The notes under the pieces: generated by a model
What the model was told of the DNA's origin: nothing
Database searches by the model: none
Seen by the model: the letters and a program-made list of their open reading frames with translations, nothing else
Position numbers and translations under genes: made by a program
Shown: positions 9,637 to 18,063 of the stretch, one piece after another
Position numbering within the stretch: the stretch's first letter is position 1
Layout: each line of letters starts with the position of its first letter
Origin: Reyranella sp.
Lineage (GTDB): Bacteria; Pseudomonadota; Alphaproteobacteria; Reyranellales; Reyranellaceae
NCBI RefSeq assembly: GCF_004296935.1
Contig: NZ_SCVH01000075.1
Coordinates: forward strand, 101,470 to 165,469
Length of the DNA stretch: 64,000 bases
Direction: 5' to 3'

Positions 9637-10218
9637 TCACGATGCCGGAAGGTTTTCCGAAGCCCGCAGAGTGGAATAGGCGGCGTTGATTTCCTTCAGC
9701 CTCTCCTCGGCCTCGCGGGCGCCGCCATTGGCATCGGGATGATGCAATTTCACCAGTTCCTTGTAACGAGATTTCACTTCTGCCGGGGTTACCGGCCATG
9801 AAAGTTCAAGAACCCCCAGGGCGTTGCGCTCGGCCGGGGTGAGCTGCTCGAGGCCGTCGTTTATGGGGGGCGGCTTTTCGCCCAGGCCGGCGTCGTCGGC
9901 CAGGCCAAACGGGTCGTTGATATGGGGATGGCCATTGCCGCTGCGCCGCGCGCCGAGCGGCCAGACGGGCCGGCGCCAGGTCGTGTCGGCCCGGATATGG
10001 GCCTCGATCTGGTCGGCGCCCAGGCCGGCGAAATAGTCCCATTTCTTGTTGTATTCGCGAACGTGCTCGAGACAGAACCAGCGATAGTCGTTCAGCCGGT
10101 CCCGCGCCCAAGGCGCGCGGTATTCGCCCTGCAGCCGGCAGCCGGGCGCCTCGCAGACGCGCTGGTGCAGCCGCGCGCCGTCGGTCGCCATCAAGGGTTT
10201 CGCTCGCCGTCTCGACAT
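9637..10218 (-). CDS. J-domain co-chaperone-like protein
   Basis: A 193-residue protein. The N-terminal half has two cysteine-containing segments (RVCEAPGCRLQGEYRAP and YRWFCLEHVREYNKKWDYF). The C-terminal half is a J-domain with the HPD signature in KLHHPDANGG, then EERLKEINAAYSTLR. The J-domain predicts DnaK ATPase stimulation. The role of the N-terminal module is unknown. This gene is regularly found beside cobST and divergent from bolA in Alphaproteobacteria, as here. A hairpin separates it from cobS. Confidence 0.88.
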   Translation of the reverse strand: MSRRRAKPLMATDGARLHQRVCEAPGCRLQGEYRAPWARDRLNDYRWFCLEHVREYNKKWDYFAGLGADQIEAHIRADTTWRRPVWPLGARRSGNGHPHINDPFGLADDAGLGEKPPPINDGLEQLTPAERNALGVLELSWPVTPAEVKSRYKELVKLHHPDANGGAREAEERLKEINAAYSTLRASENLPAS

Positions 10219-10265
10219 CAGGCTAATATGTGTTCAACGGTTTTGTCGGGCAAGTGAGGCGCGTG

Positions 10266-10556
10266 ATGGGCAAGGTGGCGATGGCGATTGACAGCAAGCT
10301 CCGGCAGCGCTTCGCGCCGGTGCGCCTTGCCGTGGAAGACGACTCCCAGCGCCACCACGGCCACGCCGGCTGGCGCGAAGGCGGCGAGACCCATTTCAAT
10401 GTCGAGATCGTCTCGGCGGCCTTCGAAGGCCAGGGCCGCGTGGCACGACAGCGGCTGGTCTATGCCGCGCTGAAGGACGAACTCGATGCCGGCCTGCATG
10501 CGCTGGCTCTGGTCACGCTGACGCCGGCCGAGGATGCGGCGCGCGCCGCCAGCTAG
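10266..10556 (+). CDS. bolA: BolA family protein
   Basis: A 96-residue protein with the BolA signature: an ETHFNVEIVSAAFEGQGRVARQRLVYAAL-type core that includes the conserved His and the RQR segment, and an AL..L.LTPAE tail. BolA proteins partner with monothiol glutaredoxins in Fe-S handling and influence transcription and cell shape. The ATG at 10266 has GAGG six bases upstream; ATG 10281 is an alternative. Its stop overlaps the stop of the convergent DUF2889 gene by four bases. Confidence 0.9.
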   Translation: MGKVAMAIDSKLRQRFAPVRLAVEDDSQRHHGHAGWREGGETHFNVEIVSAAFEGQGRVARQRLVYAALKDELDAGLHALALVTLTPAEDAARAAS

Positions 10557-11209
10557 CCTTCCATCTCCACTTCCTTGCCGGCCGCCGCGGCGCGAACCGC
10601 TTCGGCGTCGGGGCCGGTGTAGAAATCGGGCGCCCAGCGCTTCACGACGGCACCGTCGGCGGCCCAGGCGTGGCAGGTGTCGATGACGTAGGGCCTGCGG
10701 CGGGGCTTGGCCGCCGCCTCGACCGTCGCGGGCTTTGGCAGGTCGCCGCTCTTGGCCCGATGGGCGCGGTTGAGTTCGCGGGCCTTGCCCGACGATACGG
10801 TCTGGAAGGCCGTGGTGGCGACAGGCCCCAGCAGCTCGACGATATGCGTGCAGCCGTGGACGCCGCCCAGGCGGTCGCGGACGGCGCGATGGAAGCCGCC
10901 GCCGATCCTGAGGCCGATCAGCTTGCGGAAATCGGGCGCAATGTCGCCGCACATCCGGTACGGCGACTTGTCGGTCACCGCCTCGACGTCGACGATGGTG
11001 AACTTGTGGTCGACCGTCAGTCGGATCGACATGTCGTGCACGAAGTCGCCGGGCTTCAGCGCCCCGCGCCATTCGTTGGCGTGGTCGTAGGTCTTCTCGT
11101 CGGTGATGCGACCCTCGATGTCCCACAGCCCGTCGTCGCGGAAGAAGCCCTGGCAGACGACGCGGCGCGTATGCAGGTGCTGTCGCCCGACCGGCGGCGA
11201 AAGCGGCAT
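10553..11209 (-). CDS. DUF2889 domain protein
   Basis: A 218-residue soluble protein recognised as DUF2889 by HTRRVVCQGFFRDDGLWDIEG near the start, then KPGDFVHDMSIRLTVD and GCTHIVELLGP. Its C-terminus YVIDTCHAWAADGAVVKRW is also typical. The family is widespread in Proteobacteria and has no proven function. No catalytic residues can be assigned. It is convergent with bolA (four-base overlap). Confidence 0.85.
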   Translation of the reverse strand: MPLSPPVGRQHLHTRRVVCQGFFRDDGLWDIEGRITDEKTYDHANEWRGALKPGDFVHDMSIRLTVDHKFTIVDVEAVTDKSPYRMCGDIAPDFRKLIGLRIGGGFHRAVRDRLGGVHGCTHIVELLGPVATTAFQTVSSGKARELNRAHRAKSGDLPKPATVEAAAKPRRRPYVIDTCHAWAADGAVVKRWAPDFYTGPDAEAVRAAAAGKEVEMEG

Positions 11210-11243
11210 GGTTGAACCTCTCGCAGAGTTACCCGGGTGAATG

Positions 11244-12545
11244 CTACCCGACCTGTATGGCGGCGGGCGGAAAGATGCGCAACTCGGCGATGCGCGTGCC
11301 TTCGCGCTTCAGAATTTCGAAGCGAAATCCGTAAAATGCATACATCTGGCCGACTTCGGGGATGCGGCGAGCCTCGTGCAGGACCAGCCCGGCGATGGTG
11401 ATGGCGACGTCCTGGGGCAGGTTCCAGCCGAACTCGCGATTGAGGTCGCGGATCGGCACATCGCCCTGGCAGATCATGCTGCCGTCGTCGCGGCGAACCA
11501 CGCCGCGCTTGATGGCGTCATGCTCGTCCTCGATGTCGCCCACAATCTCCTCGATGATGTCCTCGAGCGTGACGATGCCGCGCAACGCGCCGTACTCGTC
11601 GACGACGATGGCGAAATGCTCATGGCGGGCGCGGAACGCCTGAAGCTGGTCGAACAGGACCGTCGATTCCGGGATGAACCAGGGCGGCGTCATCACATCG
11701 TCGATCCTGACCGCTTCGGGACTGCCTGCCGCCTTTACCGCCCGGAACAGGTCTTTGGCGTGGAGGACGCCGACGACATTGTCGGGCTGGCCGCGATGGA
11801 GCGGGATCCGGGTGTAGGGCGCGGCCAGGACCTGGGTGACGATCGTGTCGGTGGGCTGGTCGGCGTCGATCAGCGCGACGCTGCCGCGATGGGTCATGAC
11901 GTCGCCCACCGTCCGGTCGCCGAGCTCGAGGACCGAGCGCAGCATCGCCTTCTCGTGCGGTGCATCGGCGTTACCAGCACCCTCGCCGTGCATCTCGATG
12001 GCACCGCGCAGCAGCTCGTTCTGCTCGCCGGCATCGTGCGTGTGATCGGTATGCACGCGCATCAGGCCGAGGAAGAAGCGGGAGATCCAGGCGACGCCGC
12101 GCGCCATCGGTCCCAGGATCGCCACGGTGATCATGATGGACGGAGCCAGAATGAGCGCCACACGGTCGGCGCGCAGCAGCGCCCATGTCTTGGGCATGAC
12201 CTCGGCGAAGATCACGACCATCGCGCCGATCGCGAGCGTGGCATAGACGACGCCCGCCGCGCCGAACAGCTCCGTAAGCACCGCGGTCGTGAGCGAGGCC
12301 GAGAAGATGTTGACGACATTGTTGCCGAGCAGCACGGCGCTCACCGTCTCGTCCTTGCGGTCGAGCAGGTCGTTCACCAGGGTTGCCCGCTTGTTGCCCT
12401 GCTGGGCGAGCCGGTGCATGCGCTGGCGCGAGGCGCCGGTGATCGCCGTCTCCGCCGCCGACAGGTAGGCCGCCAGCAGCAGGCAGAACAGGACCAGCGG
12501 GCCGGCGACGTAAAGTGGAACATCGAGGTGAAGGTCGGGTTCCAT
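11244..12545 (-). CDS. CNNM / HlyC-CorC family membrane protein
   Basis: A 433-residue protein with a DUF21 (CNNM) transmembrane domain (about residues 10-190; motifs LSAAETAITGASRQRMHRL and LGNNVVNIFSASL). It is followed by two CBS domains (about 210-340; DVMTHRGSVALIDADQP, FAIVVDEYGALRGIVTLEDIIEEIVGDI). A CorC/HlyC C-terminal domain closes it (INREFGWNLP-like: IRDLNREFGWNLP). Relatives act in Mg2+/Co2+ efflux; CBS domains usually sense adenine nucleotides and magnesium. It lies three bases downstream of aroB on the same strand, which implies co-transcription with aroK-aroB. Confidence 0.9.
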   Translation of the reverse strand: MEPDLHLDVPLYVAGPLVLFCLLLAAYLSAAETAITGASRQRMHRLAQQGNKRATLVNDLLDRKDETVSAVLLGNNVVNIFSASLTTAVLTELFGAAGVVYATLAIGAMVVIFAEVMPKTWALLRADRVALILAPSIMITVAILGPMARGVAWISRFFLGLMRVHTDHTHDAGEQNELLRGAIEMHGEGAGNADAPHEKAMLRSVLELGDRTVGDVMTHRGSVALIDADQPTDTIVTQVLAAPYTRIPLHRGQPDNVVGVLHAKDLFRAVKAAGSPEAVRIDDVMTPPWFIPESTVLFDQLQAFRARHEHFAIVVDEYGALRGIVTLEDIIEEIVGDIEDEHDAIKRGVVRRDDGSMICQGDVPIRDLNREFGWNLPQDVAITIAGLVLHEARRIPEVGQMYAFYGFRFEILKREGTRIAELRIFPPAAIQVG

Positions 12546-12548
12546 GGG

Positions 12549-13688
12549 CTAGGCCGCGACGGCGTCGGTGAGAAGGTCGTGCAGGACGGCCTCGTCGACG
12601 TCGCGGCTCACGAACGCACCGCCTATGCCGCGCGCCAGGATGAAGGCGAGCTTGCCGCTCTCGGCCTTCTTGTCGCCGCGCATGTGGCCGATCAGGCGGG
12701 CCGCTTCCCAGACCCGCCGGTTGTCGCCGCCGATCGAGCGCAGCCGCATCGGCAGCCCGACGCCGCCTAGATGGGCGCGCACGCGGGCGGCATCCGCCGT
12801 CGGGCAGAGCCCGAGGCGGACCGACAGGTCGAACGCCATCGCCATGCCGGCGGCCACCGCCTCGCCATGTAGCAGGTCGGGACCGAAGCCGGTCTCGGCT
12901 TCCAGCGCATGGCCGAAGGTGTGGCCGAGATTGAGGAGCGCGCGCAGATCGGTGGTCTCGCGCTCGTCGGCGGCAACGATGCGCGCCTTGGCAAGGCAGC
13001 TCTGCTCGATGGCATGGGCGCGGGCGGCGGCGTCGCCGGCCAGGACCGCCGCGCCGTTCTTTTCGCACCACGTGAAGAATGCGGGATCGTCGATCAGCCC
13101 GTACTTCGCCACTTCGGCGTAGCCGGCCAGAAGCTCGCGTCGGGGCAGCGTGTCGAGCACGCCGGTATCGGCCAGCACCAGCCGTGGCTGATAGAACGTA
13201 CCCACGAGGTTCTTGCCGTGACGCGTGTTGATGCCGGTCTTGCCGCCTACCGAGGAGTCGACCTGGGCGAGCAGCGTCGTCGGCACCTGGATGAAATCGA
13301 CGCCGCGCAGCAGCACCGACGCTGCGAACCCGGTGAGGTCGCCTACCACGCCGCCGCCCAAGGCCACCAGCGTCGATTTGCGGTCGGGGCGGCGGTCGAG
13401 CAACTCGTTCATCAGATGTCCGAAGGAGGCGAACTCCTTGCTGCGCTCGCCCGCCGGAACGGTGACCAGGTTGGCGGCGACGCCGGCGTTGCGGAACGAG
13501 GCGGCGAGGCGCTCGCCATAGAGAGACGCCACGGTTTCGTCGCTCACGATCGTCACGCGTGGCGCGGCCAGCAAACCGGCGCTGAGCGCACCGGCGCGGT
13601 CGATGAGGCCGGGCCCGATGGCGATGTCGTAGCCGCGGCCGGCGAGATCGACATGGACGATGCGCAACGCGTTCAGGGGGGCGTTCAT
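12549..13688 (-). CDS. aroB: 3-Dehydroquinate synthase
   Basis: A 379-residue AroB. It converts DAHP to 3-dehydroquinate, the second shikimate-pathway step, using NAD+ and a divalent metal. Recognisable stretches are the nucleotide-binding ALGGGVVGDLTGFAASVLLRG, the PTTLLAQVDSSVGGKTGIN block, KNLVGTFYQP, and the metal-ligand region LLNLGHTFGHALEAETGF followed by LLHGEAVAAGMAMA. The ATG at 13688 overlaps the aroK stop (ATGA), so the two are translationally coupled. Longer in-frame extensions run inside aroK and are not used. Confidence 0.96.
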   Translation of the reverse strand: MNAPLNALRIVHVDLAGRGYDIAIGPGLIDRAGALSAGLLAAPRVTIVSDETVASLYGERLAASFRNAGVAANLVTVPAGERSKEFASFGHLMNELLDRRPDRKSTLVALGGGVVGDLTGFAASVLLRGVDFIQVPTTLLAQVDSSVGGKTGINTRHGKNLVGTFYQPRLVLADTGVLDTLPRRELLAGYAEVAKYGLIDDPAFFTWCEKNGAAVLAGDAAARAHAIEQSCLAKARIVAADERETTDLRALLNLGHTFGHALEAETGFGPDLLHGEAVAAGMAMAFDLSVRLGLCPTADAARVRAHLGGVGLPMRLRSIGGDNRRVWEAARLIGHMRGDKKAESGKLAFILARGIGGAFVSRDVDEAVLHDLLTDAVAA

Positions 13689-14248
13689 TTCGGCGTTTCC
13701 GTGGGTTGGGCCTGCAGGTAGGTCCGCAATGCCTCGATCGTCTGGTCGGTCGTGCGGTCGGCGGGCTGCGCGGTCGAATCGACGACGATGTCGGCCTCGG
13801 CATAGACGGGGTAACGCTGTGTCATGAGGTTGCCGAGAATCTCCCTGGGGTCGCCCTGGCGCAAGAGTGGCCGGTGAGCTCGCCGCCGGACACGGTCGAA
13901 CAGCACATCGAGGTCGGCGCGCAGCCACACGGTCACCGCCTTGGCGCGCATCAAGGCCCGCGTTTCGGCATCCATATACGCGCCGCCACCGGTCGACAGC
14001 ACGTGCGGCGGCCTGTCGAGCAGGCGGGCGATGACGCGGCGCTCGCCGGTACGGAACTCGGCCTCGCCGTATTTCTCGAAGAATTCACCGATGGTGCAGC
14101 CCGCGGCATGCTCGATCTCGTCGTCGGCGTCGACGAACGGCAGGCCGAGGCGTGCCGCCAGCCGCTTGCCGATCGCGCTCTTGCCCGCGCCCATCAGGCC
14201 CACAAGGGCGACGGTGCGCGGCACGGAGAAGGGGGGAGGGGCGTCCAT
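13685..14248 (-). CDS. aroK: Shikimate kinase
   Basis: A 187-residue P-loop kinase that phosphorylates shikimate at O3. Walker A GLMGAGKSAIG is near residues 19-29, the shikimate-binding segments are DADDEIE and FRTGERRV, and STGGGAYM follows. The lid sequence is RRRAHRPLLRQGDPRE. The ATG at 14248 is preferred; a TTG at 14293 would add 15 residues (starting with KRRAEWATCLLAVV) and cannot be excluded. It forms an operon with aroB and the CNNM/CorC gene, divergent from the micro-ORF at 14352. Confidence 0.94.
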   Translation of the reverse strand: MDAPPPFSVPRTVALVGLMGAGKSAIGKRLAARLGLPFVDADDEIEHAAGCTIGEFFEKYGEAEFRTGERRVIARLLDRPPHVLSTGGGAYMDAETRALMRAKAVTVWLRADLDVLFDRVRRRAHRPLLRQGDPREILGNLMTQRYPVYAEADIVVDSTAQPADRTTDQTIEALRTYLQAQPTETPK

Positions 14249-14351
14249 GACGACTGCAAGCAAGCATGTCGCCCATTCTGCCCGCCGTTTCAAGCGACTG
14301 GCTTCCAGGGCAATTGCCGCTTAGGCGGCAGCCGGGTAGTTTGCCCGCGCC

Positions 14352-14531
14352 GTGGCCCTGTTCCGCTCCCGAAACCATTTTCGTGTCCCCACCCTGAGGC
14401 TTGGCCCGGTGGTGGCGGTCGTCGTCGTCGGTCTGCTGATTGCCGGGCTGGTGGCGCTGGCAGTCATCGAGCCACGCCCGCCGTTGCGCCATTTCGAGGT
14501 CCCTGTGTCCAATGAACGCTTTGCGCGCTAG
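14352..14531 (+). CDS. Small single-pass membrane protein (59 residues)
   Basis: A GTG-started frame closed upstream by an in-frame TAG at 14337. It encodes a basic N-terminus (VALFRSRNHFRVPTLRLGP), one hydrophobic helix (VVAVVVVGLLIAGLVALAVI) and a short proline/arginine tail ending EVPVSNERFAR. The design of basic cap, single helix and short outer tail resembles small envelope proteins I recall upstream of the same exported protein in other Rhodospirillales. That comparison is memory, not a search. It overlaps the next gene by 20 bases, suggesting coupled translation. No function can be assigned. Confidence 0.6.
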   Translation: MALFRSRNHFRVPTLRLGPVVAVVVVGLLIAGLVALAVIEPRPPLRHFEVPVSNERFAR

Positions 14532-16119
14532 CCTTCTTTCCGCTGGGGCGATCGGCCTGGCTTCGTTCGCGCTGGCGGCTTGGGCGCAAACCATCAATTT
14601 TGACGGCCGCCCGACGGGCTTCCTTGCGGTGAGCACCGGCGGCATGCCGCCCGACGCCTGGTCGGGCACTTCACTGGCCACGGCCAAACGGCTGGTTTCG
14701 GCGTTGCCGGCCGCCCCGCGCAGCCGCGCGCTTCGCGATGTGCAGTTCAAGGTATTGGTGAGCCAGCTCAACCCGCCCCCGCCCGATGGCAGCCCGCCGC
14801 CCACCCTGTTCGCCCGCAAGGTCGAGCGCCTGGCCGCGATGGGCGAGGCCGAGAGCTTGAACGAGATGGTGCGGTCGGCGGGCGGCTACGCCGACCCGGC
14901 GATCGCCGCCGTCGTGGTCGACTCCCTGATGATGGCGGGGGAAAAGGAAGGCGCTTGCGCGATCGCGCGCAGCCATCCGATCGCCGAACCGTTCAAGCGC
15001 CGGGCCGACGTGGCCTGCATGGTCGCGGGCGGTGACAATGGCGGTGCAATGGCGGCGGCGGCGGCGTTGCGCGGCAACGATCCCTTGCTGGCCAAGCTGG
15101 TCGAGGTCGCGGCCGGCGGCCTGCCGCCCTCGGCAGCGCCGCCGACGCAGCTCGATGGCCCGGCGATGGTCATGCTCGATCTCGCCTATGTGCAGCCGCC
15201 GGTCTCGGTGCTCAAGACGACGCATCCACCGCTGATGCGGTCGCTGGTCGCCCATCGCACCCTGCCGATGCCAATGCGGCTCGATATTGCCGAACGTGGC
15301 GAGGCGCTGGCCATCATCGAGGCGACGAAGCTGGGCGATCTCTACATCGAGGCCCTGCGCGACCGCGTCGTGCTGCCGCCGGCGATGGCGCGGCGCGCCA
15401 AGCTCGTCTACGACGCCCGCCGCGCCGCCAATCCCCAGGAGGTCGTGAACTCCATCATCGCGGTCTACGGCGAGGCGCGCGGCAGCTCGCTGTTTCCCAC
15501 CATCGCGCGTGCCAGCGCCATCGGGCTGCTCAACATTCCAGCCCAGCCGCAGTTCGCCAACATCGCCCAGGAGGCGATGCGCGGATTCCTTCTGCTGGGC
15601 GACAAGCAACAGACCAAGGCGTGGACGAAGCTCGCGCTCAGCGCCGCCCGCGACAATGCCCGCGCCACGAATGCGCTCGATCGGCTGATGCCGTTGGTCG
15701 CCATCGCCGGCATCGACGATCCCAAGCAGTTGCCGGCCGAGGACGTCAATCGCTGGTACGAGGTGATGCGCCAGGACGATGCGTCGCGCGCGCCGTTGCG
15801 CGGCAACCTCCTGCTCGAGCTGTTCCGTGCCACCGGCATTGACGTGCCGCGCGGCTCCACCCAGCTGCCTGAAGCGCCGCCGGCCAACGCCCGCCTGGTC
15901 TCGCCTTCCGCCGCCACCATGCAGGCCCTCCAGGCTGCGGCCTCGGGGCGGCGGCGCGCCGAGACGGCCCTGCTGGCCTCGATCGCGATCGGCGAGACGC
16001 CGCTGATCGAGCTCCATCCCGCGGCGGTCGGTGCCATCGTGCGGGCGCTACGCCAGGTCGGCGAGGATCACGCCGGGCGGCTGTTCGCGGTCGAGACGGC
16101 GATCGCCCACGGGCTGTGA
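14512..16119 (+). CDS. Large exported protein of unknown function upstream of xerD
   Basis: A 535-residue protein starting MNALRASLLSAGAIGLASFA with a cleavable signal (cleavage likely after AWAQ). The mature part is rich in alanine and leucine with many short amphipathic helices and no catalytic motif I can recognise. Helical stretches such as EVVNSIIAVYGEARGSSL and AQEAMRGFLLLGDKQQTKAW give it the look of an alpha-solenoid. Similar genes are loosely labelled 'antifreeze' proteins in databases, with no experimental basis known to me. It is sandwiched between the 59-residue membrane protein (20-base overlap) and xerD (GTGA overlap), so all three are likely one operon. Confidence 0.75.
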   Translation: MNALRASLLSAGAIGLASFALAAWAQTINFDGRPTGFLAVSTGGMPPDAWSGTSLATAKRLVSALPAAPRSRALRDVQFKVLVSQLNPPPPDGSPPPTLFARKVERLAAMGEAESLNEMVRSAGGYADPAIAAVVVDSLMMAGEKEGACAIARSHPIAEPFKRRADVACMVAGGDNGGAMAAAAALRGNDPLLAKLVEVAAGGLPPSAAPPTQLDGPAMVMLDLAYVQPPVSVLKTTHPPLMRSLVAHRTLPMPMRLDIAERGEALAIIEATKLGDLYIEALRDRVVLPPAMARRAKLVYDARRAANPQEVVNSIIAVYGEARGSSLFPTIARASAIGLLNIPAQPQFANIAQEAMRGFLLLGDKQQTKAWTKLALSAARDNARATNALDRLMPLVAIAGIDDPKQLPAEDVNRWYEVMRQDDASRAPLRGNLLLELFRATGIDVPRGSTQLPEAPPANARLVSPSAATMQALQAAASGRRRAETALLASIAIGETPLIELHPAAVGAIVRALRQVGEDHAGRLFAVETAIAHGL

Positions 16120-17057
16120 AGCGCAAGCCCGCACCGCCGCTGGCCCGCGAGGCCGAGGCATTCATCGAAATGCTGACGGCGGAGCGTGGCTCCTCGAAGA
16201 ACACCGAGACCGCCTATCGCAGTGATCTTCGGGATCTGCTGACCTTTCTCGGCCGCCGCAAGCAGGGGCCGGCGACGGCCGATGCGCCGGCTTTGCGGGC
16301 CTACCTGAAGTCGCTCGACTACCTCGGCATGACGCCGGGAACGGTGGCCCGCCGGCTGTCGGTGATGCGCCAGTTCTTCCGGTTCCTCCTGGCCGAACGG
16401 CTGCGCGAGGACGATCCCGCGAGCACCCTCGACTCGCCGCGGCTGGGCCGGCCGCTGCCCAAGGTGATGTCGCGCGTCGAGGTCGACCGTCTGATCGAGG
16501 CGGCCCAGGCCAGGGGTGGCGAGGACGGCGGCCGCATGGAGACCTTGCTAGAGATCCTCTATGGCTCGGGCTTGCGCGTCTCGGAGTTGGTGGCGCTGCC
16601 GCTCGCGGCGGCCGAGCGCGATCCCACGATGCTGGTGGTGCGCGGCAAGGGCGACAAGGATCGACAGGTGCCGCTCTCCGATCCGGCCCGCGTCGCGATC
16701 GCGAAGTGGCTGCACATGCGCGCTGGGGCGCTCGCGGAGGGCGAAACCTCGCGCTATCTCTTCCCGTCGCGTGGCCGTACCGGGCATTTGACGCGTCAGC
16801 GGTTCGCCCAGCTGTTGAAGGAGGCGGCACTGGCCGCCGGCATCGATCCGGCGCGCGTGTCGCCGCATGTGCTGCGTCATGCCTTCGCAAGCCATCTGCT
16901 GGAAGCCGGCGCCGACCTGCGCAGCGTCCAGCTCATGCTGGGTCATGCCGACATCGCCACGACCCAGATCTATACGCATGTCGTGCCGGAAAAGTTGCGC
17001 GCGCTTGTGGAAGATCATCATCCGCTGGCTCGCCGCAGGCGCAGGCCGATTGGCTGA
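16116..17057 (+). CDS. xerD: Tyrosine recombinase XerD
   Basis: A 313-residue integrase-family recombinase that with XerC resolves chromosome dimers at dif, activated by FtsK. The N-terminal SAM-like core-binding domain covers roughly residues 10-100. The catalytic domain has Arg154 (GSGLRVSEL), the beta-hairpin lysine in VRGKGDKDRQVPL, H251-x-x-R254 (HVLRH), His277 (LGHADIATTQIY) and the nucleophile Tyr286. The ending HVVPEKLRALVEDHHPLA is XerD-like rather than XerC-like. The GTG start overlaps the preceding stop by four bases. Confidence 0.93.
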   Translation: MKRKPAPPLAREAEAFIEMLTAERGSSKNTETAYRSDLRDLLTFLGRRKQGPATADAPALRAYLKSLDYLGMTPGTVARRLSVMRQFFRFLLAERLREDDPASTLDSPRLGRPLPKVMSRVEVDRLIEAAQARGGEDGGRMETLLEILYGSGLRVSELVALPLAAAERDPTMLVVRGKGDKDRQVPLSDPARVAIAKWLHMRAGALAEGETSRYLFPSRGRTGHLTRQRFAQLLKEAALAAGIDPARVSPHVLRHAFASHLLEAGADLRSVQLMLGHADIATTQIYTHVVPEKLRALVEDHHPLARRRRRPIG

Positions 17058-17104
17058 AGCCGCCGGTTGACAGGATTCGGATGCCGGGCGACACCTGAAA
17101 TTCA

Positions 17105-18058
17105 ATGACCACTTATCTCGAATTCGAGAAGCCGATCGCGGAGCTCGAAAGCAAGATCTCCGAACTCAGGCATCTTCCCAACAGCGGTGACGTCGATATC
17201 GCCGAGGAAGTGATGCGCCTGCAGGCCAAGGTCGACAAGCTGCTGCGCGCGACCTACGCCAAGCTGACGCCGTGGCAACGGGTACAGGTGGCGCGCCATG
17301 CCGAGCGCCCGCACGCCCAACGCTATATCGACCGGCTGATCTCGAACTACATGCCCCTTGCAGGCGACCGTGCGTTCGGCGAGGACGCCGCCATCGTGGG
17401 TGGCATCGGCCGGCTGGACGGTCGCAGCGTCGTCGTCCTCGGCCAGGAGAAAGGCGAAGATACCGAAGGCCGCATCAAGCACAATTTCGGCATGGCGCGG
17501 CCCGAGGGATACCGCAAGGCGCAGCGCCTGATGAAGCTTGCCGACCGCTTCGGGATGCCGGTCGTGACCCTGGTCGATACGCCCGGCGCCTTCCCGGGCG
17601 TGGAGTCCGAGGCCCGCGGCGTGGCGGAGGCCGTGGCGAGCACCATCGATACCTGTCTCTCGCTCGGCGTGCCGATGGTCAGCGTGATCATCGGCGAGGG
17701 CGGCTCGGGTGGCGCGCTCGCCATCGCCTCGGCCGACCGCGTCTACATGCTGGAGAATTCCATCTACTCGGTGATCACGCCGGAGGGCTGTGCCTCGATC
17801 CTGTGGCGTGACGCGGCCAATGCCCAGGACGCGGCCGAAGCGATGAAGGTAACCGCGGGCGACCTCAAGAAGCTCGAAGTGATCGACGAAGTCATCCCCG
17901 AGCCGATGGGCGGCGCCCATCGCGGCGCCGACGAGACGATCGACCTGGTGGGCAAGGTGGTGTCCGAGGCGATCACCGAGCTGTCGCAGTATGACGCCGA
18001 TGCCTTGCGCCGGCGCCGGCAGGACAAGTTCCTGGCGATAGGCAAGAAGGGCCTCTGA
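17105..18058 (+). CDS. accA: Acetyl-CoA carboxylase carboxyltransferase, alpha subunit
   Basis: A 317-residue AccA. With AccD it transfers the carboxyl group from carboxybiotin to acetyl-CoA, forming malonyl-CoA for fatty-acid synthesis. Family segments seen are YLEFEKPIAELESKI at the start, HPQR-like AERPHAQRYIDRL, NFGMARPEGYRKAQRLMKLADRF, LVDTPGAFPGVESEARGVAEA, IGEGGSGGALAI and ITPEGCASILW. Length is normal for the family. It follows xerD by 47 bases, and the xerD-accA order is usual in alphaproteobacteria. Confidence 0.96.
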   Translation: MTTYLEFEKPIAELESKISELRHLPNSGDVDIAEEVMRLQAKVDKLLRATYAKLTPWQRVQVARHAERPHAQRYIDRLISNYMPLAGDRAFGEDAAIVGGIGRLDGRSVVVLGQEKGEDTEGRIKHNFGMARPEGYRKAQRLMKLADRFGMPVVTLVDTPGAFPGVESEARGVAEAVASTIDTCLSLGVPMVSVIIGEGGSGGALAIASADRVYMLENSIYSVITPEGCASILWRDAANAQDAAEAMKVTAGDLKKLEVIDEVIPEPMGGAHRGADETIDLVGKVVSEAITELSQYDADALRRRRQDKFLAIGKKGL

Positions 18059-18063
18059 CGCCT

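Noticed and set aside
6774-9689. A 971-codon plus-strand open frame opposite cobT-cobS
   Set aside because: Its translation is compositionally typical of antisense frames in GC-rich DNA (repeated Arg/Gly/Val/His stretches) and the opposite strand carries two unmistakable enzymes with intact motifs.
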